A stretch of DNA of 64,000 bases from Dichotomopilus funicola (lineage: Eukaryota; Ascomycota; Sordariomycetes; Sordariales; Chaetomiaceae), in NCBI RefSeq assembly GCF_033296635.1, contig NW_026944036.1, positions 1 to 64,000 of the forward strand, in the 5' to 3' direction. Within the stretch, counting starts at the first letter, position 1. Each line of letters opens with the position of its first letter. Made by a program: the position numbers and the translations under genes. The notes beneath the pieces were generated by a model. It did no database searches and was not told the origin of the DNA. It saw only the letters and a program-made list of their open reading frames with translations. Positions 1-10,291 of this stretch are shown piece by piece.

Positions 1-41
1 GGCCAAACACGCTGTTTGGCACATTGGGAGGAGCTGGTGAC
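1..41 (-). ncRNA. Partial copy of a Pol III-type structured RNA gene, cut by the window edge
   Basis: Read on the minus strand, positions 41 down to 1 are identical over all 41 bases to 22394-22434, the 5' part of a putative Pol III gene. The match covers the palindrome GCCAAACA-GCG-TGTTTGGC and the first bases of the A box. A TATA-like element (minus strand, about 68-61) lies 61 bp upstream of the A-box T, against 63 and 62 bp in the other two copies. Outside the 41 bases the flanks differ by substitutions and small indels, so identity starts about where transcription should begin. The A-box remainder, B box and terminator lie beyond the window, so completeness cannot be judged. Confidence 0.6.
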
Positions 42-322
42 TGGAGCAGTGGGAAGGGGGGTTATATGGGGGGTGGTTGAGTGGGAGGGAAGGCACACAT
101 TTGGGGGTTGTTGGGAGTGAGCTTGAGGGGGGTGCCTTAGGCTGTTGATCAGGTAGTTAGGGACTTGTTCTCCTTGGTAGAGAATAGCTGTTTGAAGAGA
201 GATTGTTGAAATTATCTTGTATACCCATCTATTACTTGTTTCCTATGTTTCCAAAGACATCCTATACCAGCGTGTACCGTAGTACACAGGTAATAAAACC
301 CAGCGAAGTAAACAGCACAAAT

Positions 323-1999
323 TTACTGCGAAAATCGATGTTTAAACCCGATCGAAGGACCTGGGGATCCCACCAACGGCACCGCAATGATGCTAATCCC
401 CTCCTTCGGCCTCAACACCAACCGCCACATCTTCCAATCCTCCGGATGCGGCGTATCAAGATCCCTGCGAAACACCCACCGGCTCAACATCACACACAAA
501 ATCACCTTCATCTCGACCTCCGCAAACTTGCGTCCCAAACAACCCCGGGGCCCCTGCAAAAAGGTCATAAACGCGTTCGGCACAGCCGTGTCCGGTAAGT
601 GGTCCCACCGGTCGGGGTCAAAGGTATCCGCGTTCTCGCCCCAGAACCACTCCATCCGGTTGATGGCGTTAGCCAGCATGTAGACGACCGTGCCCTTGGG
701 GACCTTGTACCCCTCGATGATGTCATCGGCGACAGACTCCCGCACCGTCATGGGGATAGGCGGGATATACCGCAACACCTCACGGCAGAAGTTATCGAGA
801 TACGGAATCTGGTCCGGATCCGGCATCACAGTCGTCTCCGGGTCGTAGACAAAGTTCTCGTCGAAGAGGCAGGGCATGTGGGCGCGGACGTCTTCGCGCA
901 GCCGGTCCTGAATGTCCGGGTAGATGGAGAGCAGGTGTATGGCCCAGGCGGCGCCCGTGGCGGTGGTGTCGTGGCCGGCGCCAAGGAAGGTCATGATCTG
1001 GTCGCGCATGGTTTCGAAGGTGAGACCGCTTTCGCCTTTGTCTTTGAGCTTGAGGTTCTCCTGGGCGATGAGGGCCAGCACGTCCTTGGCGTTGGGGGTG
1101 CTTTCGGCTTCGGCGAGTTTCTCGTTGATGATGGTGGTCGCTTCGTTCATGATGATGCTGCGGGCTTCTTCCATGTCGCGGTTCATTTGGACCGGGAGGT
1201 GCTTGGATTTGGGGAAGAAGGCTTGGAGGCCGTGCAGGACGCGGGAGCCGAGGTCGAAGTTGAAGACGAGTTGGTAGGCGTGGCGGATGGGCAGGGCTGC
1301 GTCCTGGAGGGAGTCGATTTGGTAGCCGAAGCCGGCCACGCCGATGATGTCGAGGGTGCAGCGGTTGAACCACTCGAGGATCTCGAGCGAGATGAATCCG
1401 TGTTTGCCGTTTGTGGCCTCCATCTGCTGGTGCTGCAGGTTGGTCATGTGGATGGCCTTGTCCCAGAAGATGGGGTTGAAGGTGCGGATGGCGCTGGTCG
1501 AGAAGCCCGGGTTGAGGGTCTTGCGCTGGGTTGTGTGCTCGTCGTTCTCGGCCAGCAGGACGCCCTCGCCCAGGATGCGCACCATCCACAGCTTGGCGCG
1601 AACGGGCTTGGGGAAGTTTTGGTGGTTCTTGACTGTAATGTGGCGGATGGCCATGTCGTCGGCGATCGACAGACGCTCGCAGCCGAGAGGGAAGAAGTAC
1701 CGGATGATGGGGCCATACTTGCGGTGCCACCGGCGTTGCGGCAGTCCGCACTCCTCGGTGATGACGGGCACGAACTGGCCCCAGAGCGGGAAGCCCGGCA
1801 CGGTCGGCACGTGGCGGAGCTCGGAGAAGTACATGGGGAAGATGTATCCGCGCCAGAGGATCCAGTACAGCAAGATGAATCCCAGGGCAACCCCGGCTGA
1901 CTCGAGGACAGGACTGGCGGTCTGCCGGGCATAGACGTAGGCCGCCGCCGCGGAGAAGGCCAGGACGGGGGCCGGGGTCTTGGGTGTGAAAGACTCCAT
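323..1999 (-). CDS. Cytochrome P450 monooxygenase, single exon
   Basis: A 558-residue heme-thiolate monooxygenase, expected on the ER membrane with NADPH-P450 reductase as partner; the substrate is unknown. Hydrophobic N-terminal segments (about residues 10-22 and 34-55) fit an ER anchor. The I-helix oxygen-activation motif GAGHDTT is at 340-346, the K-helix ExxR is E407-R410, and the heme loop FLQGPRGCLG is at 480-489 with Cys487 as thiolate ligand. All key residues are present and the length suits a fungal class II P450. The start is the ATG at 1999-1997. A minus-strand TATAATAA at 2157-2150 lies about 150 bp upstream. It is divergent from the MFS transporter at 2915 and shares a 0.9-kb promoter region with it. 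The P450 call is firm; the CYP family was not assigned. Confidence 0.95.
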   Translation of the reverse strand: MESFTPKTPAPVLAFSAAAAYVYARQTASPVLESAGVALGFILLYWILWRGYIFPMYFSELRHVPTVPGFPLWGQFVPVITEECGLPQRRWHRKYGPIIRYFFPLGCERLSIADDMAIRHITVKNHQNFPKPVRAKLWMVRILGEGVLLAENDEHTTQRKTLNPGFSTSAIRTFNPIFWDKAIHMTNLQHQQMEATNGKHGFISLEILEWFNRCTLDIIGVAGFGYQIDSLQDAALPIRHAYQLVFNFDLGSRVLHGLQAFFPKSKHLPVQMNRDMEEARSIIMNEATTIINEKLAEAESTPNAKDVLALIAQENLKLKDKGESGLTFETMRDQIMTFLGAGHDTTATGAAWAIHLLSIYPDIQDRLREDVRAHMPCLFDENFVYDPETTVMPDPDQIPYLDNFCREVLRYIPPIPMTVRESVADDIIEGYKVPKGTVVYMLANAINRMEWFWGENADTFDPDRWDHLPDTAVPNAFMTFLQGPRGCLGRKFAEVEMKVILCVMLSRWVFRRDLDTPHPEDWKMWRLVLRPKEGISIIAVPLVGSPGPSIGFKHRFSQ

Positions 2000-2914
2000 G
2001 GCTGCTAGGAGGAAGGGGTATGTTTGGGGAAAGTAGGTACTGAGTAATGAGTAAGTATAGTAAGTAATGTCCAGAAGGTGAGTTTCCTGAGTTATACAAA
2101 CATGTTAGAAGAAGCCAGAAGAAGGACTCGGACTGGGAGAGGGCAGGACTTATTATACCCACAACCAAAGCCCTAGACGTGGGCGGTGATTCGGGCCAGC
2201 TAAGTTAGGGTTTTTCCCAGATTCCCGAGCTGCATTCTTTGGGAAGCCACTTCATTGTTCGTCCCCGAAGTTCCGTCCGAAAATGGCCGCCGGCCGTGGC
2301 AGTTTGCGTGCAGCATGCATAAGGTTCCCGCATCTGTAAGAGTGCAGCCCTGGCGGTTGAAAGTTGAAGCCCAAGTTCCGCAGCCACCGGTCAGTGCGCA
2401 AAGCGCTTTGCGAGACAACTGACCCGACTACATCCTGTTCCATCCTGTTCCATCCCCTTGAACCTAATCATCCGCGGATATCAGCGGACCGAGATACAGC
2501 CTACAGCCTGCTCGTTGTTCCGATTTGGTGGGTACCCCACAAGATGACGAGACTTGTTGTGTAGGGTTCGCCGGCCGTTCCAAATCGTGCAGTACGATGA
2601 TGACACTTTCGAGCGCAGGCCGCAAAGCCAAGGGAGGACCTTAGGAAAAGCGCGTGAAGGGGAGCCGTCGCGCTCTGTTTCTTTTGGGTTCATCCCCTTC
2701 TTGATTCAGTCCAGTCGTTCCATATATAAAGGTCCTCCCTTCTCCGTGGAACTAGGAAAGATTTCGTAGCTCTGTAAACGTTAGCTTCTTCACTTTACAT
2801 ACACTCGCTTGATATCAAGTACCGTGTGTATACCTGTCTTTCTTTCACCCTGTTCATACATACCAGTTCCTCACATCAACCTTATCCACCCTTCATACCG
2901 GCTGAGACGCCAAG
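2000..2914. promoter_or_regulatory. Divergent promoter region between P450 and MFS genes
   Basis: This 915-bp spacer separates two divergently transcribed genes. It carries a TATA-like element for each direction (2157-2150 minus, 2723-2730 plus) and a short direct repeat of catcctgttc near 2435-2452. The open frames here lack convincing ATG contexts or conserved sequence, so I see no gene. Confidence 0.5.
2723..2730 (+). promoter_or_regulatory. TATA box of the MFS transporter gene
   Basis: The sequence TATATAAA lies 185 bp upstream of the MFS ATG, within cca-TATATAAA-gg. The pyrimidine-rich 5' leader after it fits a fungal Pol II core promoter. Confidence 0.55.
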
Positions 2915-5613
2915 ATGGAAACCTCCAGCCCATCCCACCTTTGCCAGGAGCACCGAAAGCGGGCCGGGCAAGCCAGCATTGAGGCCACGCCCACCCCTTG
3001 CAACTCAGTCGTCTCCGACTACGAGGAGGACAACGGCGAGGACACCGATACCGCCTCTTTCCACACAGTCGGCTCCTATTACCCACACACCCCCCCCAAC
3101 ACACTCGCCTCCTTTTTCAAGGTCCCGCCCATGCCCTGCAACTCACTCGTCTCCGAGTCCGACTCGGACTCGGACTATGAGACGGACTCCGACGACGACG
3201 GCGACAATGACGGCGATAACCAAGTCCGTCGCGCCAACGACACCACCAACGACCTCAGCGACGCCACCGTCAACAGCTCGCCACCTCCCACTCATGGCTC
3301 CGACAGCGGCTACCAACCAGACAGCGGGACCGATTTGGCTAGCGATTCCGCCTCTTGGCAACCGACAAATACCGGGGCCGCAACCACGGATACCGGGCGG
3401 CCCGCAACCCCCGTCGGGTCAAGCTCCAGCTTTTATAGCGAGACTGAGAGCGAGTATGAGTCTGAGTATGTGACTGAGTCTGAGCCTAGCACGCTGTACT
3501 TTCCGCCGCGTATGCCGCCCAATACCCCCCGCCCGTCGTTCTCTTTGCACGTGGCGGAGGAAAGGGGCTCCCTCGAGCCGTCACCGCCGTGTGCGTTTCC
3601 CATGCTTGAGCTGGACCACGTTTCTACGTTCCGTCTGGGTACCGTGGGAGGTTCGTCGGATGACGATGTCTCGCAAGCGTCCGGTCGTGGACGTGATTCG
3701 GGCGCTGTTGGAGATGGGGAGGCGGCCACGGACCGTCCCCGCCCTGACAACTGGTCGATGGTGGTGCAGTTGACTGGGTCTAAGGTTGACGTCGCTGGGC
3801 TCCCGCCGATTGAGCATGGTGATGTGATCTACCCGGACGCGGGTGCTGATGGTGGGTTTGTCAAGGGGTTTCCGCTCTTGTGTTTGATGGCTGGGATCAT
3901 GGTGGCGCAGTTTCTGATCTCGATTGATCGGACTATTATCTCGACTGTAAGTTCTTATCATGCTTGCAGATATCATTACCGTTTCATCGCGCTGACAGTT
4001 ACCCGTCTAGGCCATCCCCTACATCACGCACGAGTTCCAGTCCACCCCTCACATCGGCTGGTACGGCTCGGCGTACCTACTGACCGCATGCGCTTTCCAG
4101 CCCTTCTTTGGCCGCATTTTCATGCTCTTTTCCATCAAGAAGGCCTACTTACTCGCCATGTTCCTGTTCGAGGCCGGCTCACTGCTCTGCGGTGTGGCGC
4201 CTAACTCGATCACTCTGATCATTGGCCGGGCCATCGCAGGTCTGGGAAGCGCGGGTATTCTGACTGGAAGCTTCGTCGTCGTTGGCACGGCCGTGCCGCT
4301 GCGGGCGCGCCCGATGCTCATGGCTATTGTTGGGACCATGTAAGTATGATCACGTTCTCGTTATGACAGGACCTTCTTGCTGACGGGTATGCTAGGTTCG
4401 GTGTTGGAGCCACGACTGGCCCTCTTCTTGGCGGTGTCTTCACCGATCTTGTGGTATGTTGTCATCCCTCCACGTATATCGTCTGATATGTTCAATATTC
4501 TGACTCTCGGCATAGTCCTGGCGGTGGTGCTTCTACGTCAACCTTCCTATCGGGGTCGCGACAGTCTTGGCCATGCTCCTATACTTCCACCCCAAGAACA
4601 AAGACAAAGTAACCCAAGGCTTTTTCAAACGCGTCCTCGACCTGGACATGGTGGGCAACATGCTGCTCATCAGCTCGGCCGTGATGCTATTCCTGGCCCT
4701 CGAGTCCACCACCCAAGGTGCCGCATGGTCCAGCGCCAAGGTCATCGGCCTCTTCGTCGGCGCCGGTGTTGTGGCCATTCTCTTCACGGGCTGGCAGCGG
4801 TTCAAGGGCGATGGCGCCCTAATGCCGCCCCGCATCGTCATGCAGCGCACCGTCGCGGCCTCCTGCGGCATGGCCTTCATGATCTACGCCGCCCTGATCA
4901 ACCTAACCTTCTTCCTCCCCGTCTGGTTCCAGGCCATCCGCGGCGTGAGCGCCATGCAATCCGGCATCAACATGATCCCCTACTTCGTCGTCAACGCCGT
5001 ATTCTCGCTAGCCGCTGCGAGTTTCGTTTCCAAGGTCGGCTACGTGACGCCCCCAGCCGTCATCGGCAGCGCCATCGGCACCGTCGGCCTGGGCCTGATG
5101 ACCCTGCTCCGCGTCGACACCACCACAGCGCAATGGGCCGGCTTCCAAGTCCTCACGGCCGCCGGCTTCGGCATCTCGATCCAGCAGGGCTTCACGGCGG
5201 TGCAGACGGTGCTCGACCCGGGCGACATCCCCATCGCCATCGCGGCCGTGGTCGCGGCCCAATCGCTTGGTGGTGCCATCTTCCTCTCGGTCGGAAACAG
5301 CGTGTTCCAGAATCAGCTGCTGCACGCGACGGCTGCGCGCCTCTTGGACGATATCGACATTAAGAAACTCATCGATGGTGGCGCTGCGTCGTTCCGCCAC
5401 TTGGTACCAGCTGCCGACCTGCCCGAGATGTTGGAGATCTACAACAAGGCCCTGACCACCGTCTTTACCGTGTCCATCCCGCTGGGTGGGCTGGCGACCC
5501 TCATTTCATGCTTCATTCAATGGCGGTCGGTCAAATCGGAGAAGCCTGTCGACTCGGAGGAGAAGATGGAGATGGGCGAAGAGATACAGCTGGAGGAAGT
5601 GAGAAGGGCATAG
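2915..5613 (+). CDS. MFS multidrug/metabolite efflux transporter (DHA2-like) with long acidic N-terminal extension
   Basis: A plasma-membrane proton antiporter of the 14-helix DHA2 type, likely exporting a toxic compound or metabolite. Exons 2915-3946, 4011-4339, 4396-4453 and 4516-5613 have GT/AG borders and join in phase to give 838 residues. The membrane part begins near residue 315, and SIDRTIISTAIP (about 337-348, across intron 1) matches the family's first-helix signature. Later segments include GRAIAGLGSAG and SWRWCFYVNLPIG, typical of this group. Residues 1-310 are unusual: disordered, rich in Ser, Thr, Asp, Glu and Pro, with repeated Asp/Ser runs and a repeated PCNS[VL]VS motif; most relatives have far shorter cytosolic tails. 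It is divergent from the P450 gene, suggesting co-regulation of modification and export. Family confidence is high; the substrate is unknown. Confidence 0.9.
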
Positions 5614-6365
5614 GACGGTTCCTTTAAGTGTGTTTAGGATTTGGGAAGGAGTTGACGCTCGTAAGGGACCTTTGATCTCTGCAGGACTGTTAATTTGGAG
5701 AGTTTATGAGTGTGTTAAAGTACTTCGTCATTGCTTCCTCATCGCTCGGTTTCTAGCCATAACATAGTAGCTGAGTCATGAGGAAAGCATTGATCGTTGA
5801 TAGTTGTAAAAGTATCGAGAGAAAAACAAAATATAAAAAACAGCGTTGTCAAATACAATATTTCGTTTCCCCAATTTTCTTTTCATTTGGAAAGTGTACA
5901 GATGGAAGATTGATTGCTCCTGCTCGCTGAAGTGAAGTCATCCGAGCCTGGCTCAGCTGCTTAAACACACAGTGCATGAGTGGAGAAGCGGGGGTGCCGA
6001 ACGTTCAATCATAGGTGGGGCACGCGGACAAGGGCTCCTTTTTTGCCTCTGCCGATTCGGGAAAGTTGCTTTGACTTTCCACGTCGTTCACATCTTCCGC
6101 ATCTTTCCAGCTCAATCGTTTCGCTTTGCGCCGCCGACCTTTTCTTATCACGAAAGGCTATTTGCTACCCAAGCCGCCTCGATCCACGGCCCCGTATCCA
6201 CATAGACTCCGAATCCCGACCCTTATCCCGGCCGACCGTCCCGTGTCGAACGGCGCGACTCGGAAACATCTGCGCCGAGCCATCCTGCGCGACTGAGCAC
6301 ACGATCCGGAACATCGACCGAAAAGTCATCACAGGAACCCGCGATTCTTCTCCCGCCTCGACAAC
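5614..6365. other. Intergenic: MFS 3' region and TFIIS promoter
   Basis: An AT-rich 3' flank (about 5690-5900) is followed by a CT-rich region before the TFIIS ATG. No conserved gene or RNA is visible. Confidence 0.4.
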
Positions 6366-7392
6366 ATGGATGACCAGGCGCTTAGCAAGCGGATCAAGAC
6401 GCTGAATAAGGCTGTCTCTAACGACCCCCCATCTGTCGTGTTGACCCTGCTTGAGGAGCTAAAAAACTCCAAAGCACCCACCGAGGAACAACTACGCGTA
6501 AGTCTACTCGTTGCGCACCGCCGAGCGAGCATGGGCAGGAGATTCTCACAGCCGCCATCTATACGCAGTCTACCAAAGCCGGTGTTGCGATAGGTAAATT
6601 ACGTCACAACACGAACAAGGATATCGGGCGTCTAGCTACCGAGATCGTCATCAAATGGAGGAAGAACGTCGAGGCCGGCAAGGAGTCAAAGAAGCGCAAG
6701 CTCGAACAAAGCAAATCGCCGACACCCAAGACACCCAAGGACTCGCCTGCCCCACCCCTTTCGGCGTCCTACAGCGCCCCATACGAAGGCGACCCGGAGA
6801 AGCGGCACTTCCGGACAGACAAAGTCGACACCGCCCGCACAGGCGACAAGACGCGCGATGGTAGTATTGCCGTGCTCTACAATGGACTGGCGTACCGGGC
6901 GACCGAGTCGATCGAGGAGGTGGTGGCGCGCGTGGTCGAGATCGAGGCGGCCGCGCACGCAGCGTACAAAGACGCCGGCGACTACCGCAGCAAGATCTTC
7001 GGGCTCATGACGAGCCTCAAGCGGAAGGACAACGCGGAGCTGGGCCGCCGCGTCATGCGCGGCGATATTGAGCCAGAGAAGTTTGTCATCATGACCGATG
7101 AGGAACTCGCTTCGGATGCCCAGCGCGAACGCGACGCCGAGCTCGAGCGCGAGAACATGCTCACGGCCCAGGTGCCCATGGCCCAAAAGTCTATCAGCGA
7201 CTCGCTGCAGTGCAGCAAGTGCAAGCAGAAGAAGGTCTCGTACAGCCAGGCTCAGACCCGGTCGGCTGATGAACCGATGACCACGTTCTGCGAATGCACT
7301 GTCTGCGGCAACCGCTGGAAGGTAGGCTCTCCATACTTTGCTGCCGATTTACTACATCGGATGATTGCTAACACACTGGCCAGTTCTCGTAG
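6366..7392 (+). CDS. DST1: Transcription elongation factor TFIIS
   Basis: A nuclear factor that binds backtracked RNA polymerase II and stimulates transcript cleavage. Exons 6366-6497, 6569-7321 and 7384-7392 join in phase to 297 residues, the usual length. The N-terminal helical domain I spans about 1-80 (KAGVAIGKLR, EIVIKWRKNVE). A Lys/Ser/Pro linker precedes the central Pol II-binding domain (about 140-250, with SKIFGLMTSLKRKDN). The C-terminal zinc ribbon has C259xxC262 and C287xxC290 and the catalytic acidic hairpin RSADEP with D278-E279. The last coding exon is only nine bases (Phe-Ser-stop), completing the conserved NRWKFS ending. The gene name follows yeast. Confidence is high because every hallmark is present. 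Confidence 0.96.
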
Positions 7393-8148
7393 ATTGGTCA
7401 TATTTCGGGAAAAGAGTTCCATCTCCCTTTCCTTTCCCGTAATCTTCGTCCTCTTCTTATTCTTTTTTTGTGGGGCTTGCCCGTTTCTGGGCTCAGGGGC
7501 GCAATCACGGTCGGTTCAACCCATAAGACCCATAAGGGGGTTCACGGATGGGAGCGGAGTTTTTTTCTTTCTTTTTCTTTTCTCTCTTCTTTCTAGTTTC
7601 CCTCTTCGGAGCTACCATCTGGGGACAATACCTTCTCAAGTCACCCGATCAATATCAACAAGGTACACTATTGTTTTGGGTCGCTTTGTGTGCCGTTGTG
7701 AGACAAAGAAGGCACCTTTGAACATAAAACGCGGTGCTGTTCTTTTTTGGTTCAGTCTTCGCCGACTACGACGGAGGCGATGGCGCATCTGCGGGTTAAT
7801 GGAGTCTCAGTGGGTAGTGGGCAGACGGGTATTTCACCCTGCCTATGGGTGATACGAGAGATGGGCATGGCAAGGGGCGGGACGTGTATTAGGAGGGGTT
7901 TTTCTTTTAGGGTAGAGGATAGACAACGACGGTCGTCTGTTTGTTCGTGTATGTTCAAGGTGATCATCACAGAACAGGACCAGGACCAAGTGGTATGGAC
8001 AATTATCATCTTAAGACCGAGGCGCTCAACAGTCTTGGACAAATAGTACTTAGGCCTGGGGGGAATAAATACATCGACGGACATTCTCAGGGTATCAGCT
8101 TGCTTTTCCCATTCCCCAACTCGCCCCCCCATAAACAGCGTCATGTCC
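7393..8148. other. Intergenic between convergent TFIIS and cysteine synthase-like genes
   Basis: This 756-bp stretch between convergent genes has pyrimidine tracts (T/C-rich about 7435-7610). These may be 3' UTR. Open frames here lack conserved features. Confidence 0.4.
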
Positions 8149-9495
8149 TCACTCCCGCTTCAGACTCTCCAGCCCCAGCACAGCCAGCAAATCCTCGTCC
8201 TGTTCCTGTGTCTCATCCTCCAGCCCCATCGCCGTAATATGCTTCCAAAACTTGCTCAGATGCCTCGTCCCCGAATCACACAGAATCGTCACCACCCGAC
8301 TCTCCCTCGGCATCTTCAGCGCCGTCACCACCGCCGCCACACAATTCACCGCACTACTACTCCCAACAAAAATCCCATCATGCTCCACCAACCACCGCGC
8401 CATCCGACACGCCTGGTCATCCGTAACCTTGACCGCATCATCAATCAGCTCCCGCCCAACCTCAAAATTCTCCGTAATCCGCGTGATCCCAATCCCCTCC
8501 ACCATCGTGTCCACCTGCGTCCGCCGCCGTGTCCCCTCCCGCTCTGTCGCTGAGTACATCACCCCATGCCGGATCTTGTTGTACAGCCCACTACCCTGCG
8601 GATCAGCCAGCACCACGCGCAGCGCCGCGCCCAGCTCGCGCTCCTCCTTGAGGTACTTGGCCACCCCCGTGATGGTGCCGCCCGTGCCGGCGCCGGCGAC
8701 AAAGGCATCGAGCCGGCCGTTGCCGGTCTGCGCGTAGATTTCCGGGCCCGTGGTCTTCATGTGGGCCGTGTAGTTAGCCAGCGACTCGAACTGGTCGGCG
8801 AAGAACCCGCGTGACGGCGTATCGGCCGCCGCGGTGTGGTCCTTGGCGCGGGTCCGGGCAAGGTTGACGAAGTGGCCTGGGTCAGTGATGGGGGCGACGG
8901 GGACCCGCTCGACGGTGGCGCCGAGGTGGTGGAGAAGATCGGATTTCTCGATGGCCATATCGTCGGGCATGCAGATGTGGGCTTTGTAGCCGCGCGCGCG
9001 GGCCAGTACGGCGAGGGAGATGCCCGTGCTGCCGACGGTGCCCTCGTAGATGGTGTCGCCGCGGCCCGGGGTGAGGAGCCCCTGCTCCTCGGCGACTTGG
9101 ATCATGTTGAGGGCGACGCGGTCTTTGGGGCTGCCGCCGGCGCCGTTGAGGAATTCGGCTTTGGCGAGGATGGTGCAGCCGGTGGCTTCGGAGAGACTGC
9201 GGATTTTGATGAGCGGGGTGTTGCCTATGGCCCCTTCGATGCCGTGGACGATGCCATTGCCCCGGTCGTAAGGGGAGAGGGAAGATGGGGAAGGTTCGGG
9301 GGATTCTTCGCGGTCTTCGAGACTGACGGGTCCGAAGAAGACGCTGCTCCGCCAACGGGGCCGTTTTCGCCTTTCGTATCGGGCTTGTAGCTCCGGGTAG
9401 AGGTCTTTGAAGCCCAGGGTCACGAGGATACCGGCGATGAAGGTCACCGTCAGGGCGGCGGTGCCATACACTCGTGGGTGGTCACTTAGTGACAT
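8149..9495 (-). CDS. Cysteine synthase 2-like PLP enzyme with N-terminal membrane anchor
   Basis: A fold-type II PLP enzyme of the cysteine synthase/CBS family, 448 residues. It carries GNTPLIKI (91-98), the PLP lysine in GGSPKDR (K124), the substrate loop EGTVGSTGIS (151-160) and GAGTGGT phosphate-binding glycines. Residues about 10-28 are a hydrophobic helix followed by basic residues, so it is probably anchored to a membrane such as the mitochondrial outer membrane. That layout matches the fungal 'cysteine synthase 2' group, whose true substrate is less certain than that of soluble OAS sulfhydrylase. The frame is open upstream to 9567 but begins there with GTG; the first ATG is at 9495-9493, which I take as the start. 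No intron is needed. Confidence 0.88.
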   Translation of the reverse strand: MSLSDHPRVYGTAALTVTFIAGILVTLGFKDLYPELQARYERRKRPRWRSSVFFGPVSLEDREESPEPSPSSLSPYDRGNGIVHGIEGAIGNTPLIKIRSLSEATGCTILAKAEFLNGAGGSPKDRVALNMIQVAEEQGLLTPGRGDTIYEGTVGSTGISLAVLARARGYKAHICMPDDMAIEKSDLLHHLGATVERVPVAPITDPGHFVNLARTRAKDHTAAADTPSRGFFADQFESLANYTAHMKTTGPEIYAQTGNGRLDAFVAGAGTGGTITGVAKYLKEERELGAALRVVLADPQGSGLYNKIRHGVMYSATEREGTRRRTQVDTMVEGIGITRITENFEVGRELIDDAVKVTDDQACRMARWLVEHDGIFVGSSSAVNCVAAVVTALKMPRESRVVTILCDSGTRHLSKFWKHITAMGLEDETQEQDEDLLAVLGLESLKRE

Positions 9496-10291
9496 GGCGA
9501 TTGCATAATTTCTGCCCCGCTTCACAGGCCTTCTCAGATAAAGACTTGAGTCTGAACCTGAGAACACAAATGCAAGTAGGTTAGTGAAAACAGTGTAACA
9601 AATCGTTCACGGAGAATAAAGTGAATAAAGTCCCCTCGGTTCCGAGGTGTGGCGGTTAGAGTCTAAAGTACTTTCCGTCACGCCATTAAGTTGAATTTGA
9701 AATGCAGGGTTTAAAAGTTGATGTCATCACCAGATTTTAGTGCCCTTGGTGGGGTCAGACCCTAGCTATTGCTAGGTGGGCTTGTTCTTCAACAGAGGCA
9801 CCTCCTAAGGTTAGCCTCTTTAAACAACCTTCAAACATATCTTCAATTTCTGATGGAATATCCTATTTTATCCTACTCAATTCAACACTCCTACCCTATG
9901 GCTAGAAGATTAAGCTTTCTAAAAACGGACATTCCACAGCGGCAGGACTCGCTCATTGATCACGTATGTACGTAGTAATACCATGCCACCGACAAGCTGC
10001 GATCCTATGCCAACCCTAACCCTTTCTATCCTAGAGGAGCGTTAAGGTTTCGGGCTTGTTGCTCTCGAAGTGTTGTTGGTTGAGAAATCTATAGAGAAGC
10101 GGCTGGATATACCATTATTAAAGATATTAAACAGGCATTAGAACCTGTGAAGAAAATCTCTATTGCCACGGTTTCTTCCAATAGTTGTACCCTCTCAGCT
10201 TAGAACCAACCACCCACAATCGCGATCGCAACGCAACGTTTGAAGCGGTATACCCACACCACCGATACACGCTCGATAGAAAAAGGAAACA
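9496..10291. other. AT-rich spacer, possibly a decayed repeat
   Basis: This is a clearly AT-richer, CpG-poor stretch (about 9640-10160) with frequent stops, unlike neighbouring GC-rich DNA. The texture resembles RIP-mutated repeat remnants, but no terminal repeats or recognisable transposase were found. Confidence 0.35.

Noticed and set aside
599..1900. Plus-strand 433-codon open frame antisense to the P450
   Set aside because: Its translation is Val/Gly/Asp-rich shadow coding from the GC-rich P450 gene, and the P450 has all its motifs on the minus strand.
9496..9567. Extending the cysteine synthase-like protein by 24 residues
   Set aside because: The upstream frame begins with GTG; the first ATG is at 9495.
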